Shown in pieces: positions 19,375-28,246 of a DNA stretch of 64,000 nucleotides. Each line of letters opens with the position of its first letter. Positions within the stretch are counted from its first letter, which is position 1. Under the pieces are notes generated by a model that ran no database searches, had not been told where the DNA came from, and saw nothing but the letters and a program-made list of their open reading frames with translations. Made by a program: the position numbers and the translations under genes. Origin of the DNA: Acinetobacter sp. ANC 3929 (lineage in GTDB: Bacteria; Pseudomonadota; Gammaproteobacteria; Pseudomonadales; Moraxellaceae). The stretch is from the NCBI RefSeq assembly GCF_000369405.1, contig NZ_KB850000.1, positions 620,001-684,000 of the forward strand, given 5' to 3'.

Positions 19375-21633
19375 ATGAAAGTACGTTCACTTTCAACATC
19401 ATTAACGCTATTAAGCTTAGCAATCAGTACGCAATTGTATGCACAAACTGTTGAAGCTGATGCCGCTGTTCAAACGACTGTTGCAGTAGAAAGTCAAAGA
19501 TCGACACAACTTGCACCGATTGTAGTGACAGCATCGCGTTCAGCACAAAGTATTGCTGAAATTGCAGGAACTGTTCAAGCAATTGAGCAAAAGCAGATTG
19601 AACAACAAGCTACAGCGGGGCGTAAACTTGCAGATATTTTAGCTCAATTGGTTCCTTCACTAAGTCCAAGTAGTGGTACAACAACTAATTATGGACAAAC
19701 CATGCGTGGTCGTCAGGTACTCATTTTGATTGATGGCGTAGCGCAGACAGGATCTCGTGATGCTTCTCGCCAATTAAATAGTATTAGTCCTGACTCAATT
19801 GAGCGTGTAGAGGTTGTTTCAGGTGCAAGTAGTATTTATGGATCTGGGGCAACAGGTGGCATTATCAATATCATCACCAAGAAAGGTTCGGGTGATAGAT
19901 TAAACTTTGAATCAAAACTTGGTGTTACTTCAGGTGACAACTTTAAAAATGATGCTTTGGCATATGAAGCATATCAATCAGTTGCCTTCAATCAAGGCGA
20001 TTGGAATGGTTTTCTCGGGGCTGGTTACACCAAACGCGGCGAGATTCAAGACAGCCGTGGTAATCGTATTGGACCAGAGGTTGCACAGACGGATCGTCAA
20101 GACACAGAAACTGTTGATGTCAATGGACGTTTAAGCTGGCAGTTTACAGATAAGCAGAAGTTAAGTGTTGGTGCACAATATTATGATGATAAACAAGACT
20201 CAGATTACGGTCCTGATTATGGTCCTAATTTTGCAGTTTTAAAAGGTAATGCACCAAGCTTAAAGGCATTAAAAGGGTTTGAAATTGACGATCAACCATT
20301 TACGAAACGTTATGCAGTCAATGCACAGTATCAAAATACTGACTTGTTGGGTCAAGAGCTGAATGTTGAAGCCTATTACCGTAACGAGAAAGCGAGATTT
20401 TATCCTACGATACTCAGTAATTTTATCCCAGCAGGGTATTACTTAGCATATCAATCAGAGTCTGATATTGATATCGCGGGGGTACGCGCTGCAATCACAT
20501 CTAAACTTAATCTTGCTGATCGTGATTTAAAACTGACTTATGGTATTGATTATGATCATGAGAAAGATAAGCAAGTGGCTGACTTATATAGTTTTACAAA
20601 CAATGGTCTGAAATATAATAATACTGGACGTACTTATGATTTTGGACCAGATGCAACCATTAAAAATTTAGGTGCATTTGTTCAAGGGAACTATGATTTA
20701 ACTGATGCATTAAATGTACAGGCTGGTCTGCGTTATCAACGAATCGAAAGTGATACAACAGCATTTAAACCAACAGTTGCAGCTATTCAGGGGGATATAA
20801 CAGGCCAACCTGTCGGTACAGTCGCAGCGGGTTCAGTGAAACATGATAAAACATTGTTTAATTTAGGGGCTGTTTATAAATTTAATGATCAGCAACAAAT
20901 ATTTGCCAACTTTTCACAAGGTTTTAGCTTACCCGATATTCAACGTGTATTACGTGATGTTTCAGCAGGCTATGTTGTCCGTTCTGGTAATGTTGATCCA
21001 ATTACGGTCAATAATTATGAACTTGGTTGGAGATTTCAAAATGATCAAGGTGCAAATTTAGGTTTAACCACGTTCTATAATACATCCGATAAAGTTGTTC
21101 AATTTAAAGCTGACCGCTCAGTAACTGTTGCAGATACTGATCAACGAATTTACGGTGTAGAAGCAAACGCAAGTATGCCTATTTTAGATCAATTTAGTGT
21201 CGGTGGAACACTTGCTTATACTCGAGGGCAATTCAAAGATGCTGCGGGTTCTTGGCGAGAACTTAATGCCTTACAAGTTTCACCAGTCAAAGGTACATTA
21301 TTTGGTGAATGGAATGATGATAAAGGGAATGGTTTAAGAGTCCAGATGTTGGCTGTGAAGGGAACTGATAAAGCATATGAAGATTCTTTAGTTGCGAAAT
21401 ATGATACTAATGTCCGCCCAAATGCAGCAACTAAGATCAAAGGTTATGCTGTTATGGATGTGATCGCGAATGCGAAAGCTGGTCCTGGAACTGTTGGCTT
21501 CGGTGTTTATAACGTTTGGAATGCAGATTATAAAACTGTATTTAGTCAAGCAGCTGAGGCGGTTTATGGCCCAATTTCTAGTTTGCCTGCACAAGGCCGT
21601 ACCTATGGTTTGAGTTACACCCTCAAATACTAA
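19375..21633 (+). CDS. actA: ActA-like TonB-dependent ferric-siderophore receptor
   Basis: A 752-aa outer-membrane receptor. A signal peptide (about 1-24, LAISTQLYAQ) is followed by a TonB-box region (LAPIVVTASRSAQSI), a plug domain with RGRQVLILIDG and GASSIYGSGATGGIINIIT, and a 22-strand barrel ending in TYGLSYTLKY with a terminal aromatic residue. It begins 9 bp after the importer gene. By gene order it corresponds to the ferric-acinetoferrin receptor. Confidence 0.92.
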   Translation: MKVRSLSTSLTLLSLAISTQLYAQTVEADAAVQTTVAVESQRSTQLAPIVVTASRSAQSIAEIAGTVQAIEQKQIEQQATAGRKLADILAQLVPSLSPSSGTTTNYGQTMRGRQVLILIDGVAQTGSRDASRQLNSISPDSIERVEVVSGASSIYGSGATGGIINIITKKGSGDRLNFESKLGVTSGDNFKNDALAYEAYQSVAFNQGDWNGFLGAGYTKRGEIQDSRGNRIGPEVAQTDRQDTETVDVNGRLSWQFTDKQKLSVGAQYYDDKQDSDYGPDYGPNFAVLKGNAPSLKALKGFEIDDQPFTKRYAVNAQYQNTDLLGQELNVEAYYRNEKARFYPTILSNFIPAGYYLAYQSESDIDIAGVRAAITSKLNLADRDLKLTYGIDYDHEKDKQVADLYSFTNNGLKYNNTGRTYDFGPDATIKNLGAFVQGNYDLTDALNVQAGLRYQRIESDTTAFKPTVAAIQGDITGQPVGTVAAGSVKHDKTLFNLGAVYKFNDQQQIFANFSQGFSLPDIQRVLRDVSAGYVVRSGNVDPITVNNYELGWRFQNDQGANLGLTTFYNTSDKVVQFKADRSVTVADTDQRIYGVEANASMPILDQFSVGGTLAYTRGQFKDAAGSWRELNALQVSPVKGTLFGEWNDDKGNGLRVQMLAVKGTDKAYEDSLVAKYDTNVRPNAATKIKGYAVMDVIANAKAGPGTVGFGVYNVWNADYKTVFSQAAEAVYGPISSLPAQGRTYGLSYTLKY

Positions 21634-21639
21634 TCTAAT

Positions 21640-21670
21640 CAAAAAGGCATCTGTTCAGATGCCTTTTCTT
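21640..21670 (+). terminator. Intrinsic terminator-like hairpin between actA and actD
   Basis: AAAAGGCATCTG-TTC-AGATGCCTTTT followed by CTTTT forms a strong stem with a U-rich tail a few bases after the actA stop. It sits inside an operon whose last gene, actD, starts at 21683, so it should lower exporter expression relative to the upstream genes. Confidence 0.75.
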
Positions 21671-21682
21671 TTGATGATTTTC

Positions 21683-22915
21683 ATGATGAACAACAATTTA
21701 AAATTTTTAGCGTTAGCGGCTTTGATCAATGGAACTTGTTTTTCCATGATTCTCCCTTTATTAGCACCGCTGACTCGACAATTACATTTATCTGAATTTC
21801 AAGGTGGAGTAATTGTTTCAGCAGGGGCTATCTGTATGGCAATTGCATCGATTTGGATTGCGAAAAGGAAAAGCAATCAATCTCCTAACCAATTGGTCAA
21901 TTATGGTTTTTGGGGAATGACTTTTACATGGGCAATTTTTACTCTAATTTTGTATTTTGGAACGCAGGCAATATTACCAACGCTACTGATTTTTACTCTA
22001 TTGGTACTCAGTCGAGCATCTACTGGTATTTTTATGGCTTTGCCACAAATTGGCCTGCAAAGTTATGTGATGACGCACTCAACTGAAGCCGATGATCGTA
22101 GTAAGCAGATGGCAATGTTCGGTGCAATGAATAGCTTTGGGATGATTATTGGGCCATTTGCCACATCTATTTTATTATTTGGCGGTTTACTTTTTCCAAT
22201 GTGGATTGCCGTTGCTTTACTTGGATTGGTAAGTATTGCATTGAGTATTTTTTTTAGCAAAACGCCACGCGTTCAGTCTCCTGTTTCCACAAATAAGGTA
22301 GACGAGATTAGTGGCTTAGACAATGAACCGATTTTAATGCAAAGTTTGATTTGGCTAGCACTTGGTTTTGTCACTTATGTTGCAATAGTGACCTTAAATA
22401 TGACGGCAGGTTTTTATATTCAAGATAAATTTCATTTAACAAGTCAGCAAAGTGCAGTTTATTTCTCCCAATGCATGTTGGTGGTTGGAGTCTGTCTGCT
22501 ACTTACCCAACTTTTGATCGTGAAAGTCTTACGGCTTAAATTAAATAGTTTAGTGATGATTGGCTTAGTCACCATGTGCTTTGGCTTATTACTTTCATTG
22601 TATGCACCTACAATTTTAGTGTTTCAGGCCAGCTATATTTTTTATGGCATTTCCGTAGCGTGTTTATTACCAGCATTTACCACAGGTGCTGCCCAAGCGG
22701 TATCACAGCAAGCACAGGTTAAAATGGCAAGTTTTTGTACGGCGACACAGGCATTGGGCTTAATTGTAGGGCCATTACTCAGCACTTTTTTGTACCGTTT
22801 TGATACTCATTTTCCTTTCTATTTATTACTCTTTCTTACTCTATCGATTGGATTTTATTTTAGTTGGATGTTGATTCGAAAAGAGGGTGTGACGACGTCG
22901 TTAGTTGATGAATAA
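21683..22915 (+). CDS. actD: ActD-like MFS siderophore exporter (LbtB-like)
   Basis: A 410-aa major facilitator with about 12 transmembrane helices, beginning NNNLKFLALAALINGTCF and ending near WMLIRKEGVTTSL. The position matches actD, whose product was likened to the Legionella legiobactin exporter LbtB. ATG 21683 is preferred because the upstream part of the frame overlaps the terminator hairpin. It should secrete the newly made apo-siderophore across the inner membrane. Confidence 0.8.
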   Translation: MMNNNLKFLALAALINGTCFSMILPLLAPLTRQLHLSEFQGGVIVSAGAICMAIASIWIAKRKSNQSPNQLVNYGFWGMTFTWAIFTLILYFGTQAILPTLLIFTLLVLSRASTGIFMALPQIGLQSYVMTHSTEADDRSKQMAMFGAMNSFGMIIGPFATSILLFGGLLFPMWIAVALLGLVSIALSIFFSKTPRVQSPVSTNKVDEISGLDNEPILMQSLIWLALGFVTYVAIVTLNMTAGFYIQDKFHLTSQQSAVYFSQCMLVVGVCLLLTQLLIVKVLRLKLNSLVMIGLVTMCFGLLLSLYAPTILVFQASYIFYGISVACLLPAFTTGAAQAVSQQAQVKMASFCTATQALGLIVGPLLSTFLYRFDTHFPFYLLLFLTLSIGFYFSWMLIRKEGVTTSLVDE

Positions 22916-22925
22916 ACCGTAAATT

Positions 22926-22953
22926 AGACTAAAAACATTCATTTTTTTGGTCT
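22926..22953 (+). terminator. Possible terminator after actD
   Basis: AGACTAAAAA and TTTTTTGGTCT can pair (with G-U) around a short loop 10 bp after the actD stop. The stem is A/T-dominated and weak, but the position suits the end of the siderophore operon. Confidence 0.35.
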
Positions 22954-23112
22954 TGATGCAAGGAATCTTTACAAAACTAGTCAACTACAAGCTTTAAAAA
23001 ATAATATTTGATTGTTTTTTGATCAAATTTATTTCATTTATTAACGAGTTAGATTCTAGTGTGTTTTTTTGAGTAACCTATAAAGCGTCATAACAAGATC
23101 AAAGGAGTAAAG

Positions 23113-25236
23113 ATGCTTATATTTCATGATTATCCTGTTCAAGGAGCACTTTTTGACATGGACGGAACAATGTTTGATACCGAGCGATTACGCTTCCAAA
23201 CATTGAAACAGGCATCAAAAGAGCTCATTGGACAGGAATTTTCAGATGAATATTTGCTGCAATGTTTAGGCTTAAGTGCGAAAGCATCTGAACAGCTGGC
23301 ACAAAAGTTTTACGGTGCAGATGTTCCTTATACCGCAATTCGTAAACGTGCGGATGCAGTGGAATTAGAATTCGTTCGTAACAATGGGGTGCCGATCAAA
23401 AAAGGTTTGATTCAGGTTTTAGAGCGCTTAAGAAAATCAGGCTTAAAAATGGCTGTTGCGACGTCCAGTCGTCGGGCAATTGCAGAAGAATATTTAATAA
23501 ATGCCAATGTCTATAAGTTTTTTGATTTATTGGTCTGTGGCGATGAAGTTGAAAAGGGTAAACCTCATCCAGAAATCTTTTTAAAAGCTGCACAAAAATT
23601 AAATTTGCAGCCTCAACAGTGTTTGATGTTTGAGGACTCAGAAAATGGGATTTGTTCAGCGTATGATGCTGGCGGGATTACGATTTTATTCAAAGATATA
23701 AAAGAACCAAATGACAGCATGCTTGCCAAAGCAAATTTCTATTATCAGGATATGTATGAGTGCCTGAATGCTTTGGATCACTATATTCCTGAAATGGGGA
23801 TGCCACAATTACAAGAATTATTTCCACAAAGTTCGAATCAACTGACGGCGGGGATTCATGGTTTTGGTGCAATCGGTGGTGGCTATATTGCACAAATCCT
23901 ATCGCATTGGGATGGTTATACACGGCCCAAACGTATTTTGGCATCGACCCGAAATCGTCTTTATTTGGAATCTGTGAATAGTTTTGGCCGTTACAGCATC
24001 CGGTATGGGCAATCTTCTTACGATGAGCGAATTGAAAATTTAATCGCGATTGATGCAGATAATGAACAGCAGATGCTGGAAATGTATATGCAATCGAGCT
24101 TAATTGCCTTATGTCTGCCTGAACAGGCGATTCAGTCTGAGGCGAAAACCATCGCCAAGGGGTTGCTTGCTCGGTTTATGTCAGCAGATGCTGAAAATAA
24201 TGAACCAATTACTTTTTTAATTATTTTAAATAAAGTCTGCGCCAAATATCTGGTGCTGAAACATATTCGTGAAGCTTTGCTGGACATAACAGATGAAGAT
24301 ATTGCAGAGCATATTTTAAGTGAACATTATTTTTGCGATACCGTGGTTAATCGAATGGTGTCCAAGCTTACTGATCAAGCCTTATATCGTCAGCTCAATA
24401 TTAAGCATAACTTGTTTAAGCAGTACCAAAATGAGTTAAATCCTGAAACGATTGAGCTGTCAGATGAGACGGCCTTAACTGAAAATCAGGAACAACAGAT
24501 CACACACTGTTTAGAAGATATGCGCGGACAATTTCAAACAGGGCAATTCTTGCAAAACATGGATTTAATCTTGTTCCATAGTGAAACAGATATGCCGATT
24601 TATGTTGAAAATCGGAGTCCATTGCTCAATAAAATGCGACAAATGATTTTAGTCGATCAGATTTCTGAGATTCAAATCATCAAAAATCGGTTATGGAATG
24701 GTTGCCATGCCATGGTGGCTTGGTATGCCAGTATGCTTGGACATGAAACCATCGGCATTGCTATGGCTGATCCAAAGATTATGAAATATGCAGAACGAGT
24801 CGTAGACGAAGTCAAATTAGGTCTAGCAAATCTAATTCCTCATCAAGCCAAAGAATTGGACCGAATGGCCGAAAGTTTTCTTCACTCATGTCGATCGGCT
24901 TATAAAGACCCATGTGAACGTGTGGCACGTGATCCGCTTAGAAAACTCAATTTAAATGAGCGGGTATTAGGTAGTTTAGAATGTCATGTGCAGCAGCAGC
25001 TCCCTTATCAAAAGCTGATCCAAGGTGCAATTTATGGTTATGCCTATGCGCTGAAAATGCTTGAGGTCGATGAAATTAAAATCGTCAAACATATTCAGAC
25101 CAATATCGAACATATGGACATCAATGAGAGTCAAAGGAAAGCATTATTAAATCAACTGTATAAAGGGATACAGGTTGAACTTGATGACGATGCGTTCTTA
25201 TCACAACTCGATGAGTTAAAACCTCAGTCCGCTTAA
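23113..25236 (+). CDS. mtlD: Bifunctional mannitol-1-phosphate dehydrogenase/phosphatase
   Basis: A 707-aa fusion. The N-terminal ~225 residues are a HAD phosphatase (FDMDGTMFDTE at about 15-25, AVATSSR, and KGKPHPEIF/MFEDSENG). The rest (about 245-700) is a mannitol-1-phosphate 5-dehydrogenase-like domain with HGFGAIGGGYIAQIL for NADPH and RLWNGCHAMVAWYAS near the active site. This architecture is known from Acinetobacter MtlD, which reduces fructose-6-phosphate and then dephosphorylates the product, making mannitol as a compatible solute under salt stress. AAAGGAG precedes the ATG. It is monocistronic with a ~200-bp leader. Confidence 0.93.
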   Translation: MLIFHDYPVQGALFDMDGTMFDTERLRFQTLKQASKELIGQEFSDEYLLQCLGLSAKASEQLAQKFYGADVPYTAIRKRADAVELEFVRNNGVPIKKGLIQVLERLRKSGLKMAVATSSRRAIAEEYLINANVYKFFDLLVCGDEVEKGKPHPEIFLKAAQKLNLQPQQCLMFEDSENGICSAYDAGGITILFKDIKEPNDSMLAKANFYYQDMYECLNALDHYIPEMGMPQLQELFPQSSNQLTAGIHGFGAIGGGYIAQILSHWDGYTRPKRILASTRNRLYLESVNSFGRYSIRYGQSSYDERIENLIAIDADNEQQMLEMYMQSSLIALCLPEQAIQSEAKTIAKGLLARFMSADAENNEPITFLIILNKVCAKYLVLKHIREALLDITDEDIAEHILSEHYFCDTVVNRMVSKLTDQALYRQLNIKHNLFKQYQNELNPETIELSDETALTENQEQQITHCLEDMRGQFQTGQFLQNMDLILFHSETDMPIYVENRSPLLNKMRQMILVDQISEIQIIKNRLWNGCHAMVAWYASMLGHETIGIAMADPKIMKYAERVVDEVKLGLANLIPHQAKELDRMAESFLHSCRSAYKDPCERVARDPLRKLNLNERVLGSLECHVQQQLPYQKLIQGAIYGYAYALKMLEVDEIKIVKHIQTNIEHMDINESQRKALLNQLYKGIQVELDDDAFLSQLDELKPQSA

Positions 25237-25320
25237 GTCTCTATAGTTGGTGGTAAAGAAGCCTTAACATCTCAATTGCTTTATGTTTGAATAACACAAC
25301 TTTAAAATGATTTAGACGTT

Positions 25321-25944
25321 GTGTTATTACAAGCAGCAACTGAACTGATTGCAACAGAAGTACGTGATTATCCTGAATGGCATTTCGGGCGTTCAAACTA
25401 TGCTTTGTGGTATATCGACGTTGATCAACCGGAGTTGATCGAATATTTAGATGAAATCCGAGCTCAATTTGCAGATCTGCTTGTCCCAAATCCACAACGT
25501 CAATTTCACATCACGATTTTTGTTTGTGGTTTTTTGACTTCCTCAGAAAAACAATACGATGATGACTTTCAGATTCAACAATTACAGCAGCAGATCAAGC
25601 TAGTTGAAGCATTACAGCTCAAACCTTTTGAGCTTGAAATCACACAGATCGATAGTTTTAGTAGTGCTTTGTTTCTACAGATTAAAGATCAGCAGGGTGT
25701 ACTAACTCAAATTCGTCAGCAATTTGCTCGTGTATCTGAAGAGATCGCAGCACTTGAATATTGTCCGCATATTACTTTAGGTTTGTATGGTGAAGCTTGG
25801 CCGAGTGCTATGGTATTACAGCGGATACAACAACAGTCGTTAAAAACCATGAAGATTCAGGTCAAAAAACTGACTTTCGGCTATTATAAGGCACAGATTT
25901 TACAAGGATTACTATATCCTTATCGACAAATTAAATTAGGTTAG
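25321..25944 (+). CDS. 2H phosphoesterase (2'-5' RNA ligase-like family)
   Basis: A 207-aa protein with the two HxTx motifs of the 2H phosphoesterase superfamily: FHITIF (about 61-66) and CPHITLGL (about 144-151). Members open 2',3'-cyclic phosphates or act on 2'-5' RNA linkages; the true substrate is unknown. The start is probably GTG 25321; there is no obvious ribosome site. It lies 2 bp upstream of cobU and is probably in the same transcript. Confidence 0.8.
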   Translation: MLLQAATELIATEVRDYPEWHFGRSNYALWYIDVDQPELIEYLDEIRAQFADLLVPNPQRQFHITIFVCGFLTSSEKQYDDDFQIQQLQQQIKLVEALQLKPFELEITQIDSFSSALFLQIKDQQGVLTQIRQQFARVSEEIAALEYCPHITLGLYGEAWPSAMVLQRIQQQSLKTMKIQVKKLTFGYYKAQILQGLLYPYRQIKLG

Positions 25945-25946
25945 AT

Positions 25947-26465
25947 ATGTTGCAACTGATTTTAGGTGGCGCACGTTCAGGGAAAAGCCGTTTGGCTGAA
26001 CACATCGCCAAAGATTCGGGTTTGGCAGTTGTGTATATTGCAACAGCGCAAGCACTTGATGAAGAAATGCGGCAGCGAATTGAGCATCATCAACAGCAAC
26101 GTCCCGAACATTGGCAAGTGTGTGAAGAACCGATTTATCTCGCTGAGCAACTTTTGCAATGCGATCAACCTAATCAGCTGATTTTGGTCGATTGCCTGAC
26201 CTTGTGGCTGAGTAATCTGTTATTGGCTGAAGAACCTGCTTTGCAGCAACAACAGATGCAAAAACTATTCGAAGTATTACCACAACTACAATCTCAAATT
26301 ATTCTGGTCAGTAATGAAACTGGGCTTGGAGTAGTGCCTATGGGAGAAATCAGTCGCCGTTTTGTCGATGAGGCAGGGCGTTTGCATCAGACCTTAGGTC
26401 AACTTGCTCAGAAGGTTATATTTTGTGTGGCAGGCTTTCCAATCATTCTAAAAGATGAGAAATAA
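25947..26465 (+). CDS. cobU: Adenosylcobinamide kinase/adenosylcobinamide-phosphate guanylyltransferase
   Basis: A 172-aa bifunctional enzyme that phosphorylates adenosylcobinamide and then attaches GMP, preparing the nucleotide loop of cobalamin. The P-loop GGARSGKS is at 6-13, LVDCLTLWLSN lies mid-protein, and the C-terminal signature is SRRFVDEAGRLHQTL. Length matches the family. It begins 2 bp after the preceding gene and ends next to cobT. Confidence 0.95.
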   Translation: MLQLILGGARSGKSRLAEHIAKDSGLAVVYIATAQALDEEMRQRIEHHQQQRPEHWQVCEEPIYLAEQLLQCDQPNQLILVDCLTLWLSNLLLAEEPALQQQQMQKLFEVLPQLQSQIILVSNETGLGVVPMGEISRRFVDEAGRLHQTLGQLAQKVIFCVAGFPIILKDEK

Positions 26466-26466
26466 C

Positions 26467-27534
26467 ATGACTGAACAACAATGGTTTTTAGCCGCCGTTC
26501 AACAACCTGATTTAGCTGCGAAACAGCAAGCCGAACAACGACAACTCCAATTGACCAAACCAACCGGCGCGTTGGGAGAGCTTGAACAGATTGCAATTCA
26601 ATTGGCAAGCTTACAAGGCACTGTACATCCGCAGATTCAGCAGCCTTGGATTACCATTTTTGCTGGCGATCACGGTGTAGTTGCTGAAAATATTTCGGCT
26701 TACCCTCAAGCAGTAACTCGCCAAATGCTACAAAATTTTGCCTCAGGCGGTGCAGCCATTAGTGTCATTGCTAAACATCATCATGCACATTTACAAGTGA
26801 TTGATTGTGGCACGGTGGGTGATGCCTATGATTATGCTGGTGTTGAACGACATTGTATTCGTCCTGGTACTGCCAATTTTGCTCAACAAGCAGCGATGAC
26901 GGAACAGGAATGCTTAGCGGCTTTACAACTGGGTAAAGACAGTGTTGATCAAGCCAAAGCACAAGCTGCTGATATTTTTATTGCAGGAGAAATGGGGATT
27001 GGGAATACCTGTTCTGCTTCAGCATTGGCTTGTTTATTATTGAATGAAGATGCTGCACAACTGACAGGTGTGGGTACAGGCATTACCAATCAACAGCTAG
27101 AACATAAGATCAACGTGATTGATCAAGCGGTAAAGCTTCATCAAACGGAAGTTAAAAATGATGCCTTAAACATTCTAGCAGCTGTTGGTGGTTTAGAGAT
27201 TGCGGCAAAGACAGGGGCTTATTTACGTTGTGCACAAATCGGCTTACCGATTATTGTGGATGGCTTTATCAGTTCAGTTGCAGCTTTATGCGCAGTCCGT
27301 ATTCAACGACTGAGCCGTGCATGGATGTTGTTTGGACACCAATCAGCAGAGTATGGCCATTACCGTATTTTAAACGAGTTGAATGCTCAACCGATTTTAA
27401 AAATGAATTTACGATTAGGTGAAGGCAGTGGTGCAGGTGCAGCATTGTCGATGATCGAACTTGCATGCGTGTTGCATAACCAAATGGCAACCTTTGCTGA
27501 AGCTGCTGTGACAGGTGATAAAGTTGCACCTTGA
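26467..27534 (+). CDS. cobT: Nicotinate-nucleotide--dimethylbenzimidazole phosphoribosyltransferase
   Basis: A 355-aa enzyme that makes alpha-ribazole phosphate, the lower ligand of cobalamin. Signatures are LTKPTGALGELEQIA (about 26-40), FAGDHGVVAENISAYP (about 64-79), AGEMGIGNTCSASAL and the catalytic-Glu segment LRLGEGSGAGAAL near the C-terminus. ATG 26467 follows immediately after the cobU stop; an in-frame ATG at 26455 would overlap cobU. Confidence 0.95.
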   Translation: MTEQQWFLAAVQQPDLAAKQQAEQRQLQLTKPTGALGELEQIAIQLASLQGTVHPQIQQPWITIFAGDHGVVAENISAYPQAVTRQMLQNFASGGAAISVIAKHHHAHLQVIDCGTVGDAYDYAGVERHCIRPGTANFAQQAAMTEQECLAALQLGKDSVDQAKAQAADIFIAGEMGIGNTCSASALACLLLNEDAAQLTGVGTGITNQQLEHKINVIDQAVKLHQTEVKNDALNILAAVGGLEIAAKTGAYLRCAQIGLPIIVDGFISSVAALCAVRIQRLSRAWMLFGHQSAEYGHYRILNELNAQPILKMNLRLGEGSGAGAALSMIELACVLHNQMATFAEAAVTGDKVAP

Positions 27535-28135
27535 TTTATTGCGGCACGGTAAAACGACACTGAGCCATACCTTACGTGGGCATCTTGATGATGCATTGAC
27601 TGAACAAGGCTGGCTGCAGATGCAAAGCACTGTTCAGCAGCATTTGGATAGCCAGCTAAAATGGGATGTGATCGTTAGCTCACCTTTGCAACGCTGCCAA
27701 GCCTTTGCGTGCAAATTGGCTAAACAACTTGAATTGCCTTTACTGCTCAATGCCGAAATCAAAGAAATGTATTTTGGTGATTGGGAAGGTGTTTCTACCC
27801 AAACCATTTATGACACACAACCTGAATTATTGGCAAATTTCTGGCAATTTCCAACGCAGTTTCAGGCACCAAACGGAGAGTCTTTACAGGAATTTCAACA
27901 GCGGATTCTATTCGGTATTGAGCTGATATATATGAAGATGCAGCAGCAAAACTGGAATAACGCCTTAGTAGTGACACATGGTGGAGTGATTAAGTTGCTG
28001 ACTTGCTTGGCACGTCAGCAAAAGCTGGATGACCTATTAACTATGCCTGCAGAGTTAGGAAAATTATATTCACTTGAGCTGACTCATCACTGTGATGAGA
28101 TTCAATTTATAGAAAAATCTACAAATGGAAAATGA
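27515..28135 (+). CDS. cobC: Alpha-ribazole phosphatase (histidine phosphatase family)
   Basis: A 206-aa histidine-phosphatase-fold enzyme with catalytic His in LLRHGKT (about 8-14), EMYFGDWEG in the middle and the second His in VTHGGVI. CobC removes the phosphate from alpha-ribazole phosphate or cobalamin phosphate, the last step of the loop pathway. It overlaps the end of cobT by 20 bp, with a GTG start. The context with cobU, cobT and cobS separates it from generic phosphoglycerate-mutase-like proteins. Confidence 0.88.
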   Translation: MIKLHLDLLRHGKTTLSHTLRGHLDDALTEQGWLQMQSTVQQHLDSQLKWDVIVSSPLQRCQAFACKLAKQLELPLLLNAEIKEMYFGDWEGVSTQTIYDTQPELLANFWQFPTQFQAPNGESLQEFQQRILFGIELIYMKMQQQNWNNALVVTHGGVIKLLTCLARQQKLDDLLTMPAELGKLYSLELTHHCDEIQFIEKSTNGK

Positions 28136-28246
28136 TAAAAGATCGTTTTATTTTCAGTATTCATGAAAGTCGTATTGATGTAATCGAACTGTCATTGCCA
28201 CTGCCTATGATACAGGTCAATTTCTTGACCTATAATCAAATCAATC

